In this document: piece by piece, positions 26,149-35,433 of the stretch
How the letters are laid out: each line of letters begins with the position of its first letter
Numbering within the stretch: position 1 is the first letter of the stretch
NCBI RefSeq assembly: GCF_022664395.1
Contig: NZ_JAKRET010000006.1
Coordinates: 209,091 to 273,090, forward strand
Direction: 5' to 3'
DNA from: Sphingomonas lacusdianchii
GTDB lineage: Bacteria > Pseudomonadota > Alphaproteobacteria > Sphingomonadales > Sphingomonadaceae
Length of the DNA: 64,000 nucleotides
Made by a program: the position numbers and the translations under genes
The notes under the pieces: model-generated
Database searches by the model: none
What the model was told of the DNA's origin: nothing
What the model saw: only the letters and a program-made list of their open reading frames with translations

Positions 26149-27978
26149 ATGGCGCTTGCAATGCCTCCCGATACCGCAACCGCCTCCGGTCCGACCCGGC
26201 CGATGCTGGCGACCCTCCGCCGATTCCTCCCCTATCTCTGGCCCGCCGGCGCCACGGGCCTGAAGATACGCATCGTCGCCGCGCTGGCGCTGGTCGTCGC
26301 GTCGAAGGTCGTGCAGGTCCGCGGCGCGCCCTTCGCCTTGCAGGGTGCGATCGACACCATGGCGGCGGGGTCGCGCGACGCGCTGTGGCTGGTGGTGGCG
26401 CTGGTCGCCGGCTATGCCGCCGCGCGCTTTGCCGGCACGCTGTTCGACAATCTGCGCAACGTCGTGTTCGAACGCGTCGGGCAGGATGCGACGCGGCGGC
26501 TGGCGGCGTCGGTGTTCCGCCACCTCCATGCGCTGTCGCTGCGCTTCCATCTCGAACGGCGCACCGGCGCGGTGACCAAGGTCGTCGAGCGCGGCACGAA
26601 GAGCATCGACACGATGCTGTATTTCCTGCTGTTCAACATCGCGCCGACCATCCTCGAACTGGGGCTGGTGCTATGGATTTTCGGCTCGCGCTTCGGCAGT
26701 TGGCTGGTTGTCGGCACGGTGGCGATGGTCGTGTTCTACATTGCCTTCACCCGCTGGGTCACCGACTGGCGATCGAGCTTGCGCGAACGGATGAACGACC
26801 TCGACACGGGCGCGGTCGCGCATGCGGTGGATTCGCTGCTCAATTTCGAGACCGTCAAATATTTCGGCGCCGAGGAGCGCGAGGCGGCCCGCTACGACCG
26901 CGCCGTCGCCAGCTATGCCGATGCGGCGGTGAAGTCCGAAAATTCGCTGGCGTTGCTCAATATCGGCCAGGCGCTGATTACCGCGCTGATGCTGGGCGGC
27001 GGCATGGCGCTGGTGGTGTTCGGCTGGGCGCGCGGCGCATTTTCGGCCGGCGACGTCGTGCTGGTATCGACGCTGCTGACCCAGTTGTTCCGCCCGCTCG
27101 ACCTGCTCGGCATGGTCTATCGCACCGTGCGGCAGGGGGTGGTCGACATGGGCGCGATGTTCGACCTGATCGACACCCCCGCCGAGGTCGTCGATGCCCC
27201 CGGCGCACCCGCCCTCGCCGTCAGCAGCGGCCATGTCCGCTTCGAAGGGGTTGGCTTCGGCTATGGCGACGGCCGCACGATCCTGAACGGCATCGATCTC
27301 GACATTCCGCCGGGCACGACGCTGGCGGTGGTAGGCCCGTCGGGCGCGGGCAAATCCACGCTCGCCCGCCTGCTGTTCCGCTTCTACGATCCGACGGCAG
27401 GCCGCATCACCATCGACGGACAGGATATCGCGACCGTCGCGCAGGCGTCGCTGCGCAGCGCGATCGGCATCGTGCCGCAGGATACCGTGCTGTTCAACGA
27501 CACGATCGGCTACAACATCGCCTACGGCCGCGCCGATGCGACCGCCGACGGTATCGCGCGCGCCGCGCAGGGCGCGTCGATCGCGCCGTTCATCGCCAGC
27601 CTGCCGCAAGGGTTCGACACCCGCGTCGGCGAACGCGGCCTGAAATTGTCGGGCGGCGAGAAACAGCGCGTCGCGATCGCCCGCACCTTGCTCAAGAACC
27701 CGCCGGTGCTGATCCTCGACGAAGCGACCAGCGCGCTCGACAGCCGGACCGAGGCCGATATCCTCGCGACGCTGGAGGCGATCGAGCGCGGGCGCACGAC
27801 CATCGTCATCGCCCATCGCCTGTCGACGGTGGTCCATGCCGACCGCATCGTCGTGCTGGAGGGCGGCCGCGTCGTCGAAAGCGGATCGCACGGCGAACTG
27901 CTCCGCGCGAATGGCACCTATGCCGAAATGTGGGCGCGACAGGCGGCGGAGCGCGAGGCGGCGCTGGCCGAGGCGTGA
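26149..27978 (+). CDS. Atm1/HMT1-type ABC exporter (fused membrane and ATPase domains)
   Basis: A 609-residue half-transporter: residues ~45-330 give six membrane segments of the ABC type-1 exporter fold, residues ~370-600 the ATPase with Walker A GPSGAGKST, signature LSGGEKQR, Walker B VLILDEATSALD and H-loop IAHRLSTV. RRFLPYLWP near the start, FNDTIGYNIAYGR and the overall length match the Atm1/ABCB7 class, which exports glutathione-linked sulfur or metal compounds. ATG 26149 or ATG 26161 could be the start; neither has a strong Shine-Dalgarno. Confidence 0.92.
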   Translation: MALAMPPDTATASGPTRPMLATLRRFLPYLWPAGATGLKIRIVAALALVVASKVVQVRGAPFALQGAIDTMAAGSRDALWLVVALVAGYAAARFAGTLFDNLRNVVFERVGQDATRRLAASVFRHLHALSLRFHLERRTGAVTKVVERGTKSIDTMLYFLLFNIAPTILELGLVLWIFGSRFGSWLVVGTVAMVVFYIAFTRWVTDWRSSLRERMNDLDTGAVAHAVDSLLNFETVKYFGAEEREAARYDRAVASYADAAVKSENSLALLNIGQALITALMLGGGMALVVFGWARGAFSAGDVVLVSTLLTQLFRPLDLLGMVYRTVRQGVVDMGAMFDLIDTPAEVVDAPGAPALAVSSGHVRFEGVGFGYGDGRTILNGIDLDIPPGTTLAVVGPSGAGKSTLARLLFRFYDPTAGRITIDGQDIATVAQASLRSAIGIVPQDTVLFNDTIGYNIAYGRADATADGIARAAQGASIAPFIASLPQGFDTRVGERGLKLSGGEKQRVAIARTLLKNPPVLILDEATSALDSRTEADILATLEAIERGRTTIVIAHRLSTVVHADRIVVLEGGRVVESGSHGELLRANGTYAEMWARQAAEREAALAEA

Positions 27979-27995
27979 CTCATTACTTTAACCAG

Positions 27996-28111
27996 CCGTT
28001 CGTCCTGAGTAGCCACTGAGCTTGTCGAAGGGGCGTATCGAAGGACCGTTGGTGGTAAGGTGCTTCGATACGGGTCTTCGACTTCGCTCAGCCCCTACTC
28101 AGCACGAACGG
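27996..28111. repeat. Dispersed palindromic repeat after the ABC exporter
   Basis: A 116-bp imperfect inverted repeat with ends CCGTTCGTCCTGAGTAG and CTACTCAGCACGAACGG. The inner CTTGTCGAAGGGGCGTATCG and CGATACGGGTCTTCGACTTC blocks pair imperfectly. No protein is encoded. Such elements are common downstream of genes in sphingomonads and can end transcription. Confidence 0.85.
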
Positions 28112-28196
28112 TTTCGCCTTGAACCTGGAAACCGTATCCGATGGACACTCCCCGCCCCCCGCGCGTATCGGCCAGGGCAAAGCGGGAGAGCGATCG

Positions 28197-29129
28197 GTGA
28201 ACGACGGGCTGAAAAAAGCGGTAACGACCACGGCGCTAATCGGCGGCGGCCTCGCGCTGTGGACCGCGCTCGCCGCGAGTGCTTCGGAAGCGATGGTGCC
28301 GGCCGACGGGGATTTCGTCGATGTCCCCGGCGGGCGGCTGCATTATGTCGATACCGGTGGCGATGGCCCGGTGATGGTGATGCTGCACGGCCTGTACGGA
28401 CAGCTTCGCAACTTTTCCTACGCACTGACCGGCGAACTCGCCGATCACCGGTTGATCCTCGTCGACCGGCCCGGCTGGGGGCATAGCAGCGTCGATGGCA
28501 GCCATCCGCCGATCGAGGAACAGGCGCGCATGGTCGCCGACCTTATCGACGCGCTGGGGCTCGACCGCCCGTTGCTGGTCGGCCATTCGATGGGCGGCGC
28601 GGTCGCGCTGGCCCTGGCGCTCAACCATCCGCAAAAGGTCCGTGGGCTCGCGCTCATCGCACCGCTGACCCAGCCGATGGACCATATCCCGCCGATCTTC
28701 CGTGGCAAGGCGCCACCCGCCCCGCTGCGCGGGCTGGCCGCTTGGACGGTCGGCGTACCCCTGACGACGCTAACCGGCCCGCTTGTCGCCAAGCATGTCT
28801 TTGCCCCCGACGCGGTGCCGATGGACTTCGGCACGCGCGGCGGCGGCCTCGTCGCGCTGCGGCCCTCCAGCTATCAGGCGGGTGCGTTCGAGATCGACGA
28901 CGCCAATCGCGCGGTATCCGGCATGGCGGCACGCTACGCATCGATCGGCCTGCCGGTCGCGATCCTGTACGGCCGGGACGACCAGTTGCTGAATCCGCAG
29001 CAACAGGGCGACCGCACCGCCGCGATGATCCCCGGCGCGACGCTCACCACGATCGCGGGCGGCCACATGATCCCCGTCACCCACCCGGTCGAAACCGCCG
29101 ACTGGCTGCGGACGGCGGCGACCGCGTGA
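28197..29129 (+). CDS. Alpha/beta-hydrolase, membrane-anchored or exported
   Basis: A 310-residue alpha/beta-fold hydrolase. The oxyanion region is VMLHGLYGQ, the nucleophile elbow GHSMGG, the acid is in YGRDDQLL and the His in GGHMIP. An N-terminal hydrophobic segment (TALIGGGLALWTALAASA) suggests a signal peptide or anchor. GTG 28197 has GGGAGAG seven bases upstream. Its TGA overlaps the GTG of the lipoprotein methyltransferase (GTGA), so the two are coupled. Substrate unknown. Confidence 0.88.
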   Translation: MNDGLKKAVTTTALIGGGLALWTALAASASEAMVPADGDFVDVPGGRLHYVDTGGDGPVMVMLHGLYGQLRNFSYALTGELADHRLILVDRPGWGHSSVDGSHPPIEEQARMVADLIDALGLDRPLLVGHSMGGAVALALALNHPQKVRGLALIAPLTQPMDHIPPIFRGKAPPAPLRGLAAWTVGVPLTTLTGPLVAKHVFAPDAVPMDFGTRGGGLVALRPSSYQAGAFEIDDANRAVSGMAARYASIGLPVAILYGRDDQLLNPQQQGDRTAAMIPGATLTTIAGGHMIPVTHPVETADWLRTAATA

Positions 29130-29908
29130 GGACGTTGCTGCTGGTGCTGCTGCTGCTTGGCGGTTGCACCACCCCCTATGGCGACGGCATGGGCGATATC
29201 CTGCGCGGACAGGGCATCGCTGCGCGCGAACCCGATTACGACGTCCCTTACGTCCCGACCCCCGAGCCGGTCGTCGACGCGATGCTGGCGATGGCGCAGG
29301 TCGGGGCGAACGACACGCTGATCGACTTGGGGTCAGGCGACGGCCGCATTCCGATCGCCGCCGCCCGCCTCGGTGCGCGCGCCAGCGGCGTCGAGATCGA
29401 CGCCACGCTGGTCGAGCGCGCCCGCCGCAATGCCGCGCTCTACGAGGTCGGCGACCGCGCCCGCTTCACCCGCGCCAATCTGTTCGACGTGCCGCTCCGC
29501 GACGCCAGCGTCGTGACGATGTACCTGTTGCCGCGGATCAACCTTGCGCTACGCCCGCGCCTGCTGACCGAACTCCGCCCCGGCACGCGCATCGTCACCC
29601 ACGCCTTCGACATGGGCGAATGGCGCGCCGACGCGGAACGGCTGGTCGCCGATCGCCGGGTCTATCTGTGGATCGTCCCTGCCGTCGCCGGCGGCGACTG
29701 GCGGGCCACCCTGGCCGACGGACGCGAGGTGCCGCTGCACTTCGACCAGCGGTTTCAGGACGTGGCCGGCACGCTGGGTGCCGCCGCAATCACCGGCACC
29801 CTGCGCGGCACCGCGATCCGCTTCACCGCCGCCGGCCGCAGCTACACCGGCACGGTCGGCGAAGCGGCGATCACCGGCGACGACTGGCGCGCCGTCCGGG
29901 TGCCTTAA
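29126..29908 (+). CDS. Lipoprotein with class I SAM-methyltransferase fold
   Basis: A 260-residue protein whose N-terminus, VRTLLLVLLLLGGCTT, is a lipoprotein signal with lipobox LGGC. The mature part has methyltransferase motif I LIDLGSGDGRIP and post-I acidic loop GVEIDATL, followed by a beta-rich C-terminal ~80 residues. A methyltransferase outside the cytoplasm lacks an obvious SAM source, so the fold may be reused for binding. GTG 29126 overlaps the stop of the hydrolase gene. Function unknown. Confidence 0.82.
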   Translation: MRTLLLVLLLLGGCTTPYGDGMGDILRGQGIAAREPDYDVPYVPTPEPVVDAMLAMAQVGANDTLIDLGSGDGRIPIAAARLGARASGVEIDATLVERARRNAALYEVGDRARFTRANLFDVPLRDASVVTMYLLPRINLALRPRLLTELRPGTRIVTHAFDMGEWRADAERLVADRRVYLWIVPAVAGGDWRATLADGREVPLHFDQRFQDVAGTLGAAAITGTLRGTAIRFTAAGRSYTGTVGEAAITGDDWRAVRVP

Positions 29909-29947
29909 CCCTCGACGCCCGAGGTCCGCATCCCTAGGTGGAGGGCA

Positions 29948-31711
29948 ATGGCGCTCGACCCGATCCCCGTATTGCAATCGACCTTCGGCTTTCCCGACTT
30001 TCGCGGCGTCCAGCGGCAGGTGGTCGACCGTGTCCTCGCCGGAGAACGCACGCTGGCGGTGATGCCGACCGGCGCGGGCAAATCGCTGACCTATCAGCTG
30101 CCCGCAACGATGCTGAACGGCACCTGCGTCGTCGTATCGCCGCTGATCGCGCTGATGCACGACCAGTTGCGCGCCGCCACCGCGGTCGGCATCCGCGCCG
30201 CCACACTGACTAGCGCCGACGACAATCGCGCCGAGACGCGCGGCCGGTTTCTGGATGGCGAGCTCGACCTGCTGTATGTCGCGCCCGAACGCGCCTCGGG
30301 CAGCGATTTCCGCGAGTTGCTGGCCCGTGGCAACCTCGCGCTGTTCGCGATCGACGAGGCGCACTGCGTCAGCGAATGGGGCCACGACTTCCGCCCCGAC
30401 TATCGCCTGCTCCGCCCGCTGTTCGATCAGTTCCCCGACGTACCGCGGCTGGCGCTGACCGCCACTGCCGACGCGCATACCCGCGCCGATATCCTCGAAC
30501 AGCTCGGCATTCCGCAGGACGGGTTGATCGTCGCCGGCTTCGACCGGCCCAATATCCGCTACCACATCACCCCGCGCGATCAGGGCACGCGCCAGATCGC
30601 CGACGTGATCGCCGCCACCCCCGGCCCCGGCATCGTCTATGTCCAGTCGCGCGCCGGGACCGAGCGACTGGCCGAGGCGCTGGCCAAGACGGGGCGGCCG
30701 ACCCGCGTCTATCACGCTGGCCTCGATCCCGCCGTGCGCCAGCGCAACCAGCACGACTTCGTCGCATCCGAAGACATGGTGATGGTCGCCACCATCGCCT
30801 TCGGCATGGGAATCGACAAGCCCGACGTCCGCTTCGTCGCCCATGCCGGGCTGCCGAAATCGATCGAGGCCTATTATCAGGAAACCGGCCGCGCCGGCCG
30901 CGACGGCGATCCGGCGGTCGCGCATCTGTTCTGGGGTGCCGACGACTTCGCCCGCGCGCGCCAGCGGATCGGCGAGGTCGAACCCGCCCGCCAGCCCGGC
31001 GAGCGACAGCGGCTGAACGCACTGGGCGCGCTGGTCGAGACCGCCGGCTGCCGCCGCGCGATCCTGCTGCGCCATTTCGGCGAGTCGCCGCCCGAATTTT
31101 GCGGCAATTGCGACAATTGCCTGACCCCGCCCAATGCGGTCGACGCGACGCAGGTCGCGCAGAAATATCTCTCGGCGGTATTCCGCACCGGCATGATGTT
31201 CGGCGCGACCTATATCGAACAGGTGCTGACCGGCCAGTCGACCGAGCGCAGCCTGACCAACGGCCACGAAAACCTGTCGGTGTGGAACATCGTCGACGGC
31301 GATGAGGTCGCGCTGCTCAAGCCCGTCGGCCGCGCACTGCAACTGCGCGATGCGCTCCGCGCCAACGACCATGGCGGGCTGGAATTCGGCCCCGCCGCGC
31401 GCGGGTTGCTGAAGGGCGGCGACACGCTGTCGCTGATCGTCCCGCCGAAGCGCGAGCGGCGGCGGCGCGGCAGCGGCACGACGCCCAACCCGACCGGCGA
31501 TCCGCTGTTCGAGGCACTGCGCGCCAAACGCCGCGAACTGGCGCAGGGGGCGGGCGTGCCGCCCTATGTCATCTTCCACGATTCGGTCCTGCGCGACATG
31601 GCCACCGACCGCCCGCAAACGATCGGCGGCATGCGCCGGATCACCGGCGTCGGCGAAAAGAAGCTGCAGGCCTATGGCGACGCGTTCCTGAGCGTCATCA
31701 AACAACACTAA
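29948..31711 (+). CDS. recQ: ATP-dependent DNA helicase RecQ
   Basis: A 587-residue 3'-5' DNA helicase. FGFPDFRGVQ (motif 0), MPTGAGKSLTYQLP (I), FAIDEAHCVSEWGHDFRPDY (II with aromatic loop), QETGRAGRDG (VI), then the RecQ-C zinc-binding cysteines in CGNCDNC and a C-terminal HRDC domain from about residue 505. It acts in recombination and fork repair. GGAGGG is placed five bases before ATG 29948. The gene is followed by a dispersed GC-rich repeat. Confidence 0.96.
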   Translation: MALDPIPVLQSTFGFPDFRGVQRQVVDRVLAGERTLAVMPTGAGKSLTYQLPATMLNGTCVVVSPLIALMHDQLRAATAVGIRAATLTSADDNRAETRGRFLDGELDLLYVAPERASGSDFRELLARGNLALFAIDEAHCVSEWGHDFRPDYRLLRPLFDQFPDVPRLALTATADAHTRADILEQLGIPQDGLIVAGFDRPNIRYHITPRDQGTRQIADVIAATPGPGIVYVQSRAGTERLAEALAKTGRPTRVYHAGLDPAVRQRNQHDFVASEDMVMVATIAFGMGIDKPDVRFVAHAGLPKSIEAYYQETGRAGRDGDPAVAHLFWGADDFARARQRIGEVEPARQPGERQRLNALGALVETAGCRRAILLRHFGESPPEFCGNCDNCLTPPNAVDATQVAQKYLSAVFRTGMMFGATYIEQVLTGQSTERSLTNGHENLSVWNIVDGDEVALLKPVGRALQLRDALRANDHGGLEFGPAARGLLKGGDTLSLIVPPKRERRRRGSGTTPNPTGDPLFEALRAKRRELAQGAGVPPYVIFHDSVLRDMATDRPQTIGGMRRITGVGEKKLQAYGDAFLSVIKQH

Positions 31712-31713
31712 AT

Positions 31714-31850
31714 CCTCCCCGCTCCGCGGGGAGGGGGACCAGCGAAGCTGGTGGAGGGGGGTGTCGCCATACGGCACGGTTGCGCTGCGCGCCTACTCCC
31801 CTCCGCCATGCCCCCCCTCCCCGGCGAAGATTTGCCTGCCCCACCCAGGC
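31714..31850. repeat. Dispersed repeat of the GGGGAGGGGGACC family
   Basis: CCTCCCCGCTCCGCGGGGAG forms a local hairpin, followed by GGGGACCAGCGAAGCTGGTGG and AGGGGGGTG, the same order as in the element at 20042-20168; CCCCCCTCCCCGGCGAAGAT closes it. It lies between recQ and the sulfurtransferase-like gene. Confidence 0.75.
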
Positions 31851-31866
31851 TCGCTATCCTCGCCCG

Positions 31867-32295
31867 ATGCAAATCCGCCGTATCGACGACCGAATCTCGG
31901 TCAGCCCGCAGATCACCGCCGACGATGTCGCGACGCTGAAGGCACAGGGCTTCACCACCATCGTCAACAACCGCCCCGATGGCGAGGAAGCCGGCCAGCC
32001 GGGCGGCGACACCATCGCCGAAGCCGCAGCGGCGGCGGGCCTCGCCTATCACGCCATCCCGATCACCCATGCCGGGTTCAGCCATCCCCAGCTCGATGCG
32101 ATGGCCGACATACTCGCCGAAGCCGATGGCCCGATCCTCGCTTATTGCCGCTCGGGCACGCGGTCGTGCAACCTGTGGGCGCTCGCCAGTGCCAAGGGGG
32201 GTCGCGACTCGGCTGAACTGGTCACGGCGGGTCACGCCGCCGGCTATGATCTCTCGGGCATCCGCCCGACGCTCGATGCTCTTTCCGGGACTTAG
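31867..32295 (+). CDS. TIGR01244/DUF442 family phosphatase-like sulfurtransferase
   Basis: A 142-residue protein of the DUF442 family, which has the dual-specificity-phosphatase fold and is found fused to persulfide dioxygenase/rhodanese-type hydrolases (Blh, BigR operons). The catalytic loop is YCRSGTRS with Cys94. ISVSPQITADDVATLKAQGF is the usual N-terminal block. The protein is probably cytoplasmic and may act on sulfane sulfur. No partner dioxygenase is adjacent. Confidence 0.85.
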   Translation: MQIRRIDDRISVSPQITADDVATLKAQGFTTIVNNRPDGEEAGQPGGDTIAEAAAAAGLAYHAIPITHAGFSHPQLDAMADILAEADGPILAYCRSGTRSCNLWALASAKGGRDSAELVTAGHAAGYDLSGIRPTLDALSGT

Positions 32296-32406
32296 ATGGT
32301 TAAGGCTGCGTACCTTAACGTACGTAACCTAAGTGGTTATGCACATTAACTAAATTGCAAGGGCCGGTGCCCCATTTCTCTGCCCGTACCAACAGGGGTT
32401 GTGGAT

Positions 32407-32700
32407 ATGGGCATTGGTTTGGAAGGCGCCCGCTTTCTCCAGGAAAGCCGGGCAGAAGAAGCGCAACGCGACACCGGCGCCGCGTGGTTTGAACTCGGCA
32501 TCTGCTATTCCAGCGGCACTGGAGGCACGGTCATCGACCTGGTCGAAGCCCATAAGTGGTTCAACCTCGCCGCGATGTCGGGGCTGGAGGATGCGCAGCA
32601 CTGGCGCGCCGAGATCGCCTGCGACATGACGCCGCGCCAGATCGCCGACGCGCAAAAGGCCGCCCGCGCCTTCCTGCGGACCGAGGTTCGCGCGCACTGA
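32407..32700 (+). CDS. Single Sel1-like repeat protein
   Basis: A 97-residue protein with one clear Sel1-type helical hairpin: ELGICYSSG, then EAHKWFNLAAMSG and DAQHWRAEI. Sel1 repeats bind partner proteins, but most carry several copies; one plus flanking helices is the short alphaproteobacterial form. ATG 32407 has AGGGG eight bases upstream; GTG 32401 is an in-frame alternative. The upstream gap contains AT-rich TTAACGTACGTAAC that may be its promoter. It converges on topA. Confidence 0.8.
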   Translation: MGIGLEGARFLQESRAEEAQRDTGAAWFELGICYSSGTGGTVIDLVEAHKWFNLAAMSGLEDAQHWRAEIACDMTPRQIADAQKAARAFLRTEVRAH

Positions 32701-32739
32701 CCCGCTGCGGCCGGACGAACCGGCCGCAGGGGGACGGGT

Positions 32740-35322
32740 TCAGTCCGCCGCCGCCTTTTTCGGCGCGGCCTTCTTCGCAGCAGGCTTTTTCGCCGCCGGC
32801 TTGGCATCCTTCGCCGCCGCCTTCTTCGGTGCCGCCTTCTTGGCCGCGGGCTTCTTCTTGCCCTTGGCCGGCGCCGCCGCCGCACGGTCGTCGATCAGTT
32901 GCGCCGCTTCCTCGAGCGTCAGCGCGTTCGGTTCGATCGACTTCGGGATCGTCGCATTGGTCGTGCCGTCGGTGACGTAGGGGCCATAGCGCCCTTCCAT
33001 CAGCTTGATCTCGGCCTCGGTCCGCGGATGCGCGCCCAGCACCTTCAGCGGCTCCTTGGCCGCACCCCGCGCCGGACGCCCGCCGCCTGCCGCCGCCTCG
33101 GCCAGCTTGACCACCGCCGCGTTCATGCCCGTTTCGAACACGTCCGCCGTCGACTGCAACCGCGCATATTTGCCGGCATGCTTCAGATACGGGCCATAGC
33201 GCCCGATCGCTGCCTCGATCGGCTCGCCCGTTTCCGGGTGATTGCCGATGGTGCGCGGCAGGCTCAGCAGCTTGAGCGCCCATTCGAGGTTCAGTTCGCC
33301 GATATCCTTGGGGATCGACGCGCGCTTGGCGTCCTTCCCCTCGCCCAACTGAATGTACGGCCCGAAGCGGCCCGACTTGCGCTCGACCTCCAGCCCCGTT
33401 GCCGGATCCTTGCCCAGCCCTTCCGGCCCGGCATCGCCGCCCTCCTCGCCACCCGGCTGCGCGAAACGGCGGGTGTACTTGCACTCCGGATAGTTGGAGC
33501 AGGCGATGAACGCCCCGAACTTGCCGCCGCGCAACGCCAGCCGCCCCTCGCCGCAATTGGGGCACAGCCGCGGGTCGGTCCCGTCGGCCTTTTCGGGGAA
33601 CAGATAGCTGCCCAGAAACTGGTCCAGCTCGGCGGTGATCGCGCTAGGCTGCTGCTCCATCACCTCCGACGTGCGCGGCTTGAAATCGCGCCAGAAGGCT
33701 TCGAGCACCGCCTGCCATTCGGCCCGCCCGCCCGACACGTCGTCCAGCTCTTCCTCCAGCCCCGCCGTGAAGTCGTAGCCGACATATTTCTCGAAAAAGC
33801 GTTCGAGAAACGCGGTCAGCAACCGCCCGGTTTCCTCGGCGAAGAAGCGGTTCTTCTCAACGCGAACGTAACCGCGATCCTTGAGCACCTGAATGATCGA
33901 GGCATAGGTCGACGGCCGCCCGATGCCCAGTTCCTCCAGCCGCTTGACCAGCGACGCTTCGGAGAAGCGCGGCGGCGGCTGGGTGAAATGCTGCTCGGCG
34001 ACCACGTCCTTCTTGGCTGGCGCATCGCCCGAGCGGAGCAACGGCAGGCGGCGCGAATCCTCGTCCGCCGCATCGTCGCGGCCCTCTTCGTAGAGCGCGA
34101 GATAACCGGGGAACAGCACGACCTGCCCGGTCGCGCGCAAGCCGGTCTGGCCGGTCTGGTCCTCCAGCTCGACCGCCGTCCGCTCCATCCGCGCCGACGC
34201 CATCTGGCTGGCCAGCGCGCGCTTCCAGATCAGGTCGTACAGGCGTGCATGATCGCCACTGCCGGCGCGGTCTTTCGAAAAATCGGTAGGCCGGATCGCC
34301 TCATGCGCTTCCTGCGCATTCTTGGCCTTGGTCTGGTACTGGCGCGGCTTGTCGGGGACATAGCTGCCGTCATAGCGGTTGGCGATGGCCCCGCGCGCGG
34401 CATCGATCGCCGACCCGTCCATCTGCACGCCGTCGGTCCGCATATAGGTGATCGCGCCATCCTCATAGAGCGACTGCGCCACCCGCATCGTATGGCTGGC
34501 CGAAAAGCCCAGCTTGCGCGCCGCTTCCTGTTGCAGCGTGGAGGTGGTGAAGGGCGGCGGCGGATTGCGCGTCGCCGGCTTCGTCTCGACATTCACGACC
34601 GTGAATCGGCCGTCGACCACCGCCGCCTTGGCGACCTCGGCCGACCCGGCATCGCCGAGCGACAGCTTGTCGAGCTTCTTGCCCTTCAGCTTGACGAGGC
34701 GCGCATCGAACGGCGTGCCATCGGCCTCCATCTTGGCGACGACCGACCAATATTCCTGCGCGACGAACGTCTCGATCTCGCGCTCACGCTCGACCAGCAG
34801 GCGCAACGCCACCGACTGCACGCGCCCCGCCGACTTGGCGCCGGGCAGCTTGCGCCACAGCACCGGCGACAGCGTGAACCCGACGAGATAGTCCAGCGCA
34901 CGCCGCGCCCGATACGCGTCGATCAGATCGGTATCGAGTTCCCGCGGTGCCTTCATCGCCGCAAGAATTGCGGGTTTGGTGATCGCGTTGAACGTGACCC
35001 GCTCGACTTCCTTGGGCAGCGCGCGGCGCTTCTTCAGCACCTCCTGCACATGCCAGCTGATCGCCTCGCCCTCACGGTCAGGGTCGGTCGCGAGGATCAG
35101 TCGGTCGGCGGTCTTGGCAAGGTCGGTGATCGCCTTCAACTGCTTCGTCTTGTCGGCGTACGTTTCCCAATCCATCGCGAACCCTTCGTCCGGGTTCACC
35201 GACCCGTCCTTGGGCGGCAGGTCGCGGACATGGCCATAGGAAGCGAGGACGCGGTAATCGGACCCCAGATATTTTTCGATGGTCTTCGCCTTGGCGGGCG
35301 ATTCGACGATGACAAGCTGCAT
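32740..35322 (-). CDS. topA: DNA topoisomerase I
   Basis: An 860-residue type IA topoisomerase. It has the N-terminal Toprim domain (IVESPAKAKTI, DPDREGEAISWH), the active-site Tyr in YMRTDG, a zinc finger with CPNCGEGRL and CSNYPECKY, then several topoisomerase-C repeats of the form GRYGPY, and a 40-residue Lys/Ala/Pro tail typical of GC-rich alphaproteobacteria that binds DNA. It relaxes negative supercoils. A 12-bp palindrome, GCGTACGTACGC, lies 21 bp upstream of the ATG. dprA is upstream on the same strand with a 111-bp gap. Confidence 0.97.
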   Translation of the reverse strand: MQLVIVESPAKAKTIEKYLGSDYRVLASYGHVRDLPPKDGSVNPDEGFAMDWETYADKTKQLKAITDLAKTADRLILATDPDREGEAISWHVQEVLKKRRALPKEVERVTFNAITKPAILAAMKAPRELDTDLIDAYRARRALDYLVGFTLSPVLWRKLPGAKSAGRVQSVALRLLVEREREIETFVAQEYWSVVAKMEADGTPFDARLVKLKGKKLDKLSLGDAGSAEVAKAAVVDGRFTVVNVETKPATRNPPPPFTTSTLQQEAARKLGFSASHTMRVAQSLYEDGAITYMRTDGVQMDGSAIDAARGAIANRYDGSYVPDKPRQYQTKAKNAQEAHEAIRPTDFSKDRAGSGDHARLYDLIWKRALASQMASARMERTAVELEDQTGQTGLRATGQVVLFPGYLALYEEGRDDAADEDSRRLPLLRSGDAPAKKDVVAEQHFTQPPPRFSEASLVKRLEELGIGRPSTYASIIQVLKDRGYVRVEKNRFFAEETGRLLTAFLERFFEKYVGYDFTAGLEEELDDVSGGRAEWQAVLEAFWRDFKPRTSEVMEQQPSAITAELDQFLGSYLFPEKADGTDPRLCPNCGEGRLALRGGKFGAFIACSNYPECKYTRRFAQPGGEEGGDAGPEGLGKDPATGLEVERKSGRFGPYIQLGEGKDAKRASIPKDIGELNLEWALKLLSLPRTIGNHPETGEPIEAAIGRYGPYLKHAGKYARLQSTADVFETGMNAAVVKLAEAAAGGGRPARGAAKEPLKVLGAHPRTEAEIKLMEGRYGPYVTDGTTNATIPKSIEPNALTLEEAAQLIDDRAAAAPAKGKKKPAAKKAAPKKAAAKDAKPAAKKPAAKKAAPKKAAAD

Positions 35323-35343
35323 GATGTGGCGGTCGGTCCTTGT

Positions 35344-35355
35344 GCGTACGTACGC
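35344..35355. promoter_or_regulatory. Perfect palindrome upstream of topA
   Basis: GCGTACGTACGC is a perfect 12-bp palindrome 21 bp before the topA start codon. The central ACGTACGT also occurs at 32318-32325 upstream of the Sel1-like gene. It may be an operator or just a chance GC-rich palindrome. Confidence 0.3.
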
Positions 35356-35433
35356 GAGAGTGGGGAGCGCCGGGGGGTGGCGTCAAGTCGGTGGGTGCGG
35401 TGAAGTAGCGCCGTTACGGTTTGATGGCAGGCG

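Noticed and set aside
35344..35355. Confident topA operator
   Set aside because: A 12-bp GC-rich palindrome is short and its ACGTACGT core recurs only once; kept as a low-confidence site only.
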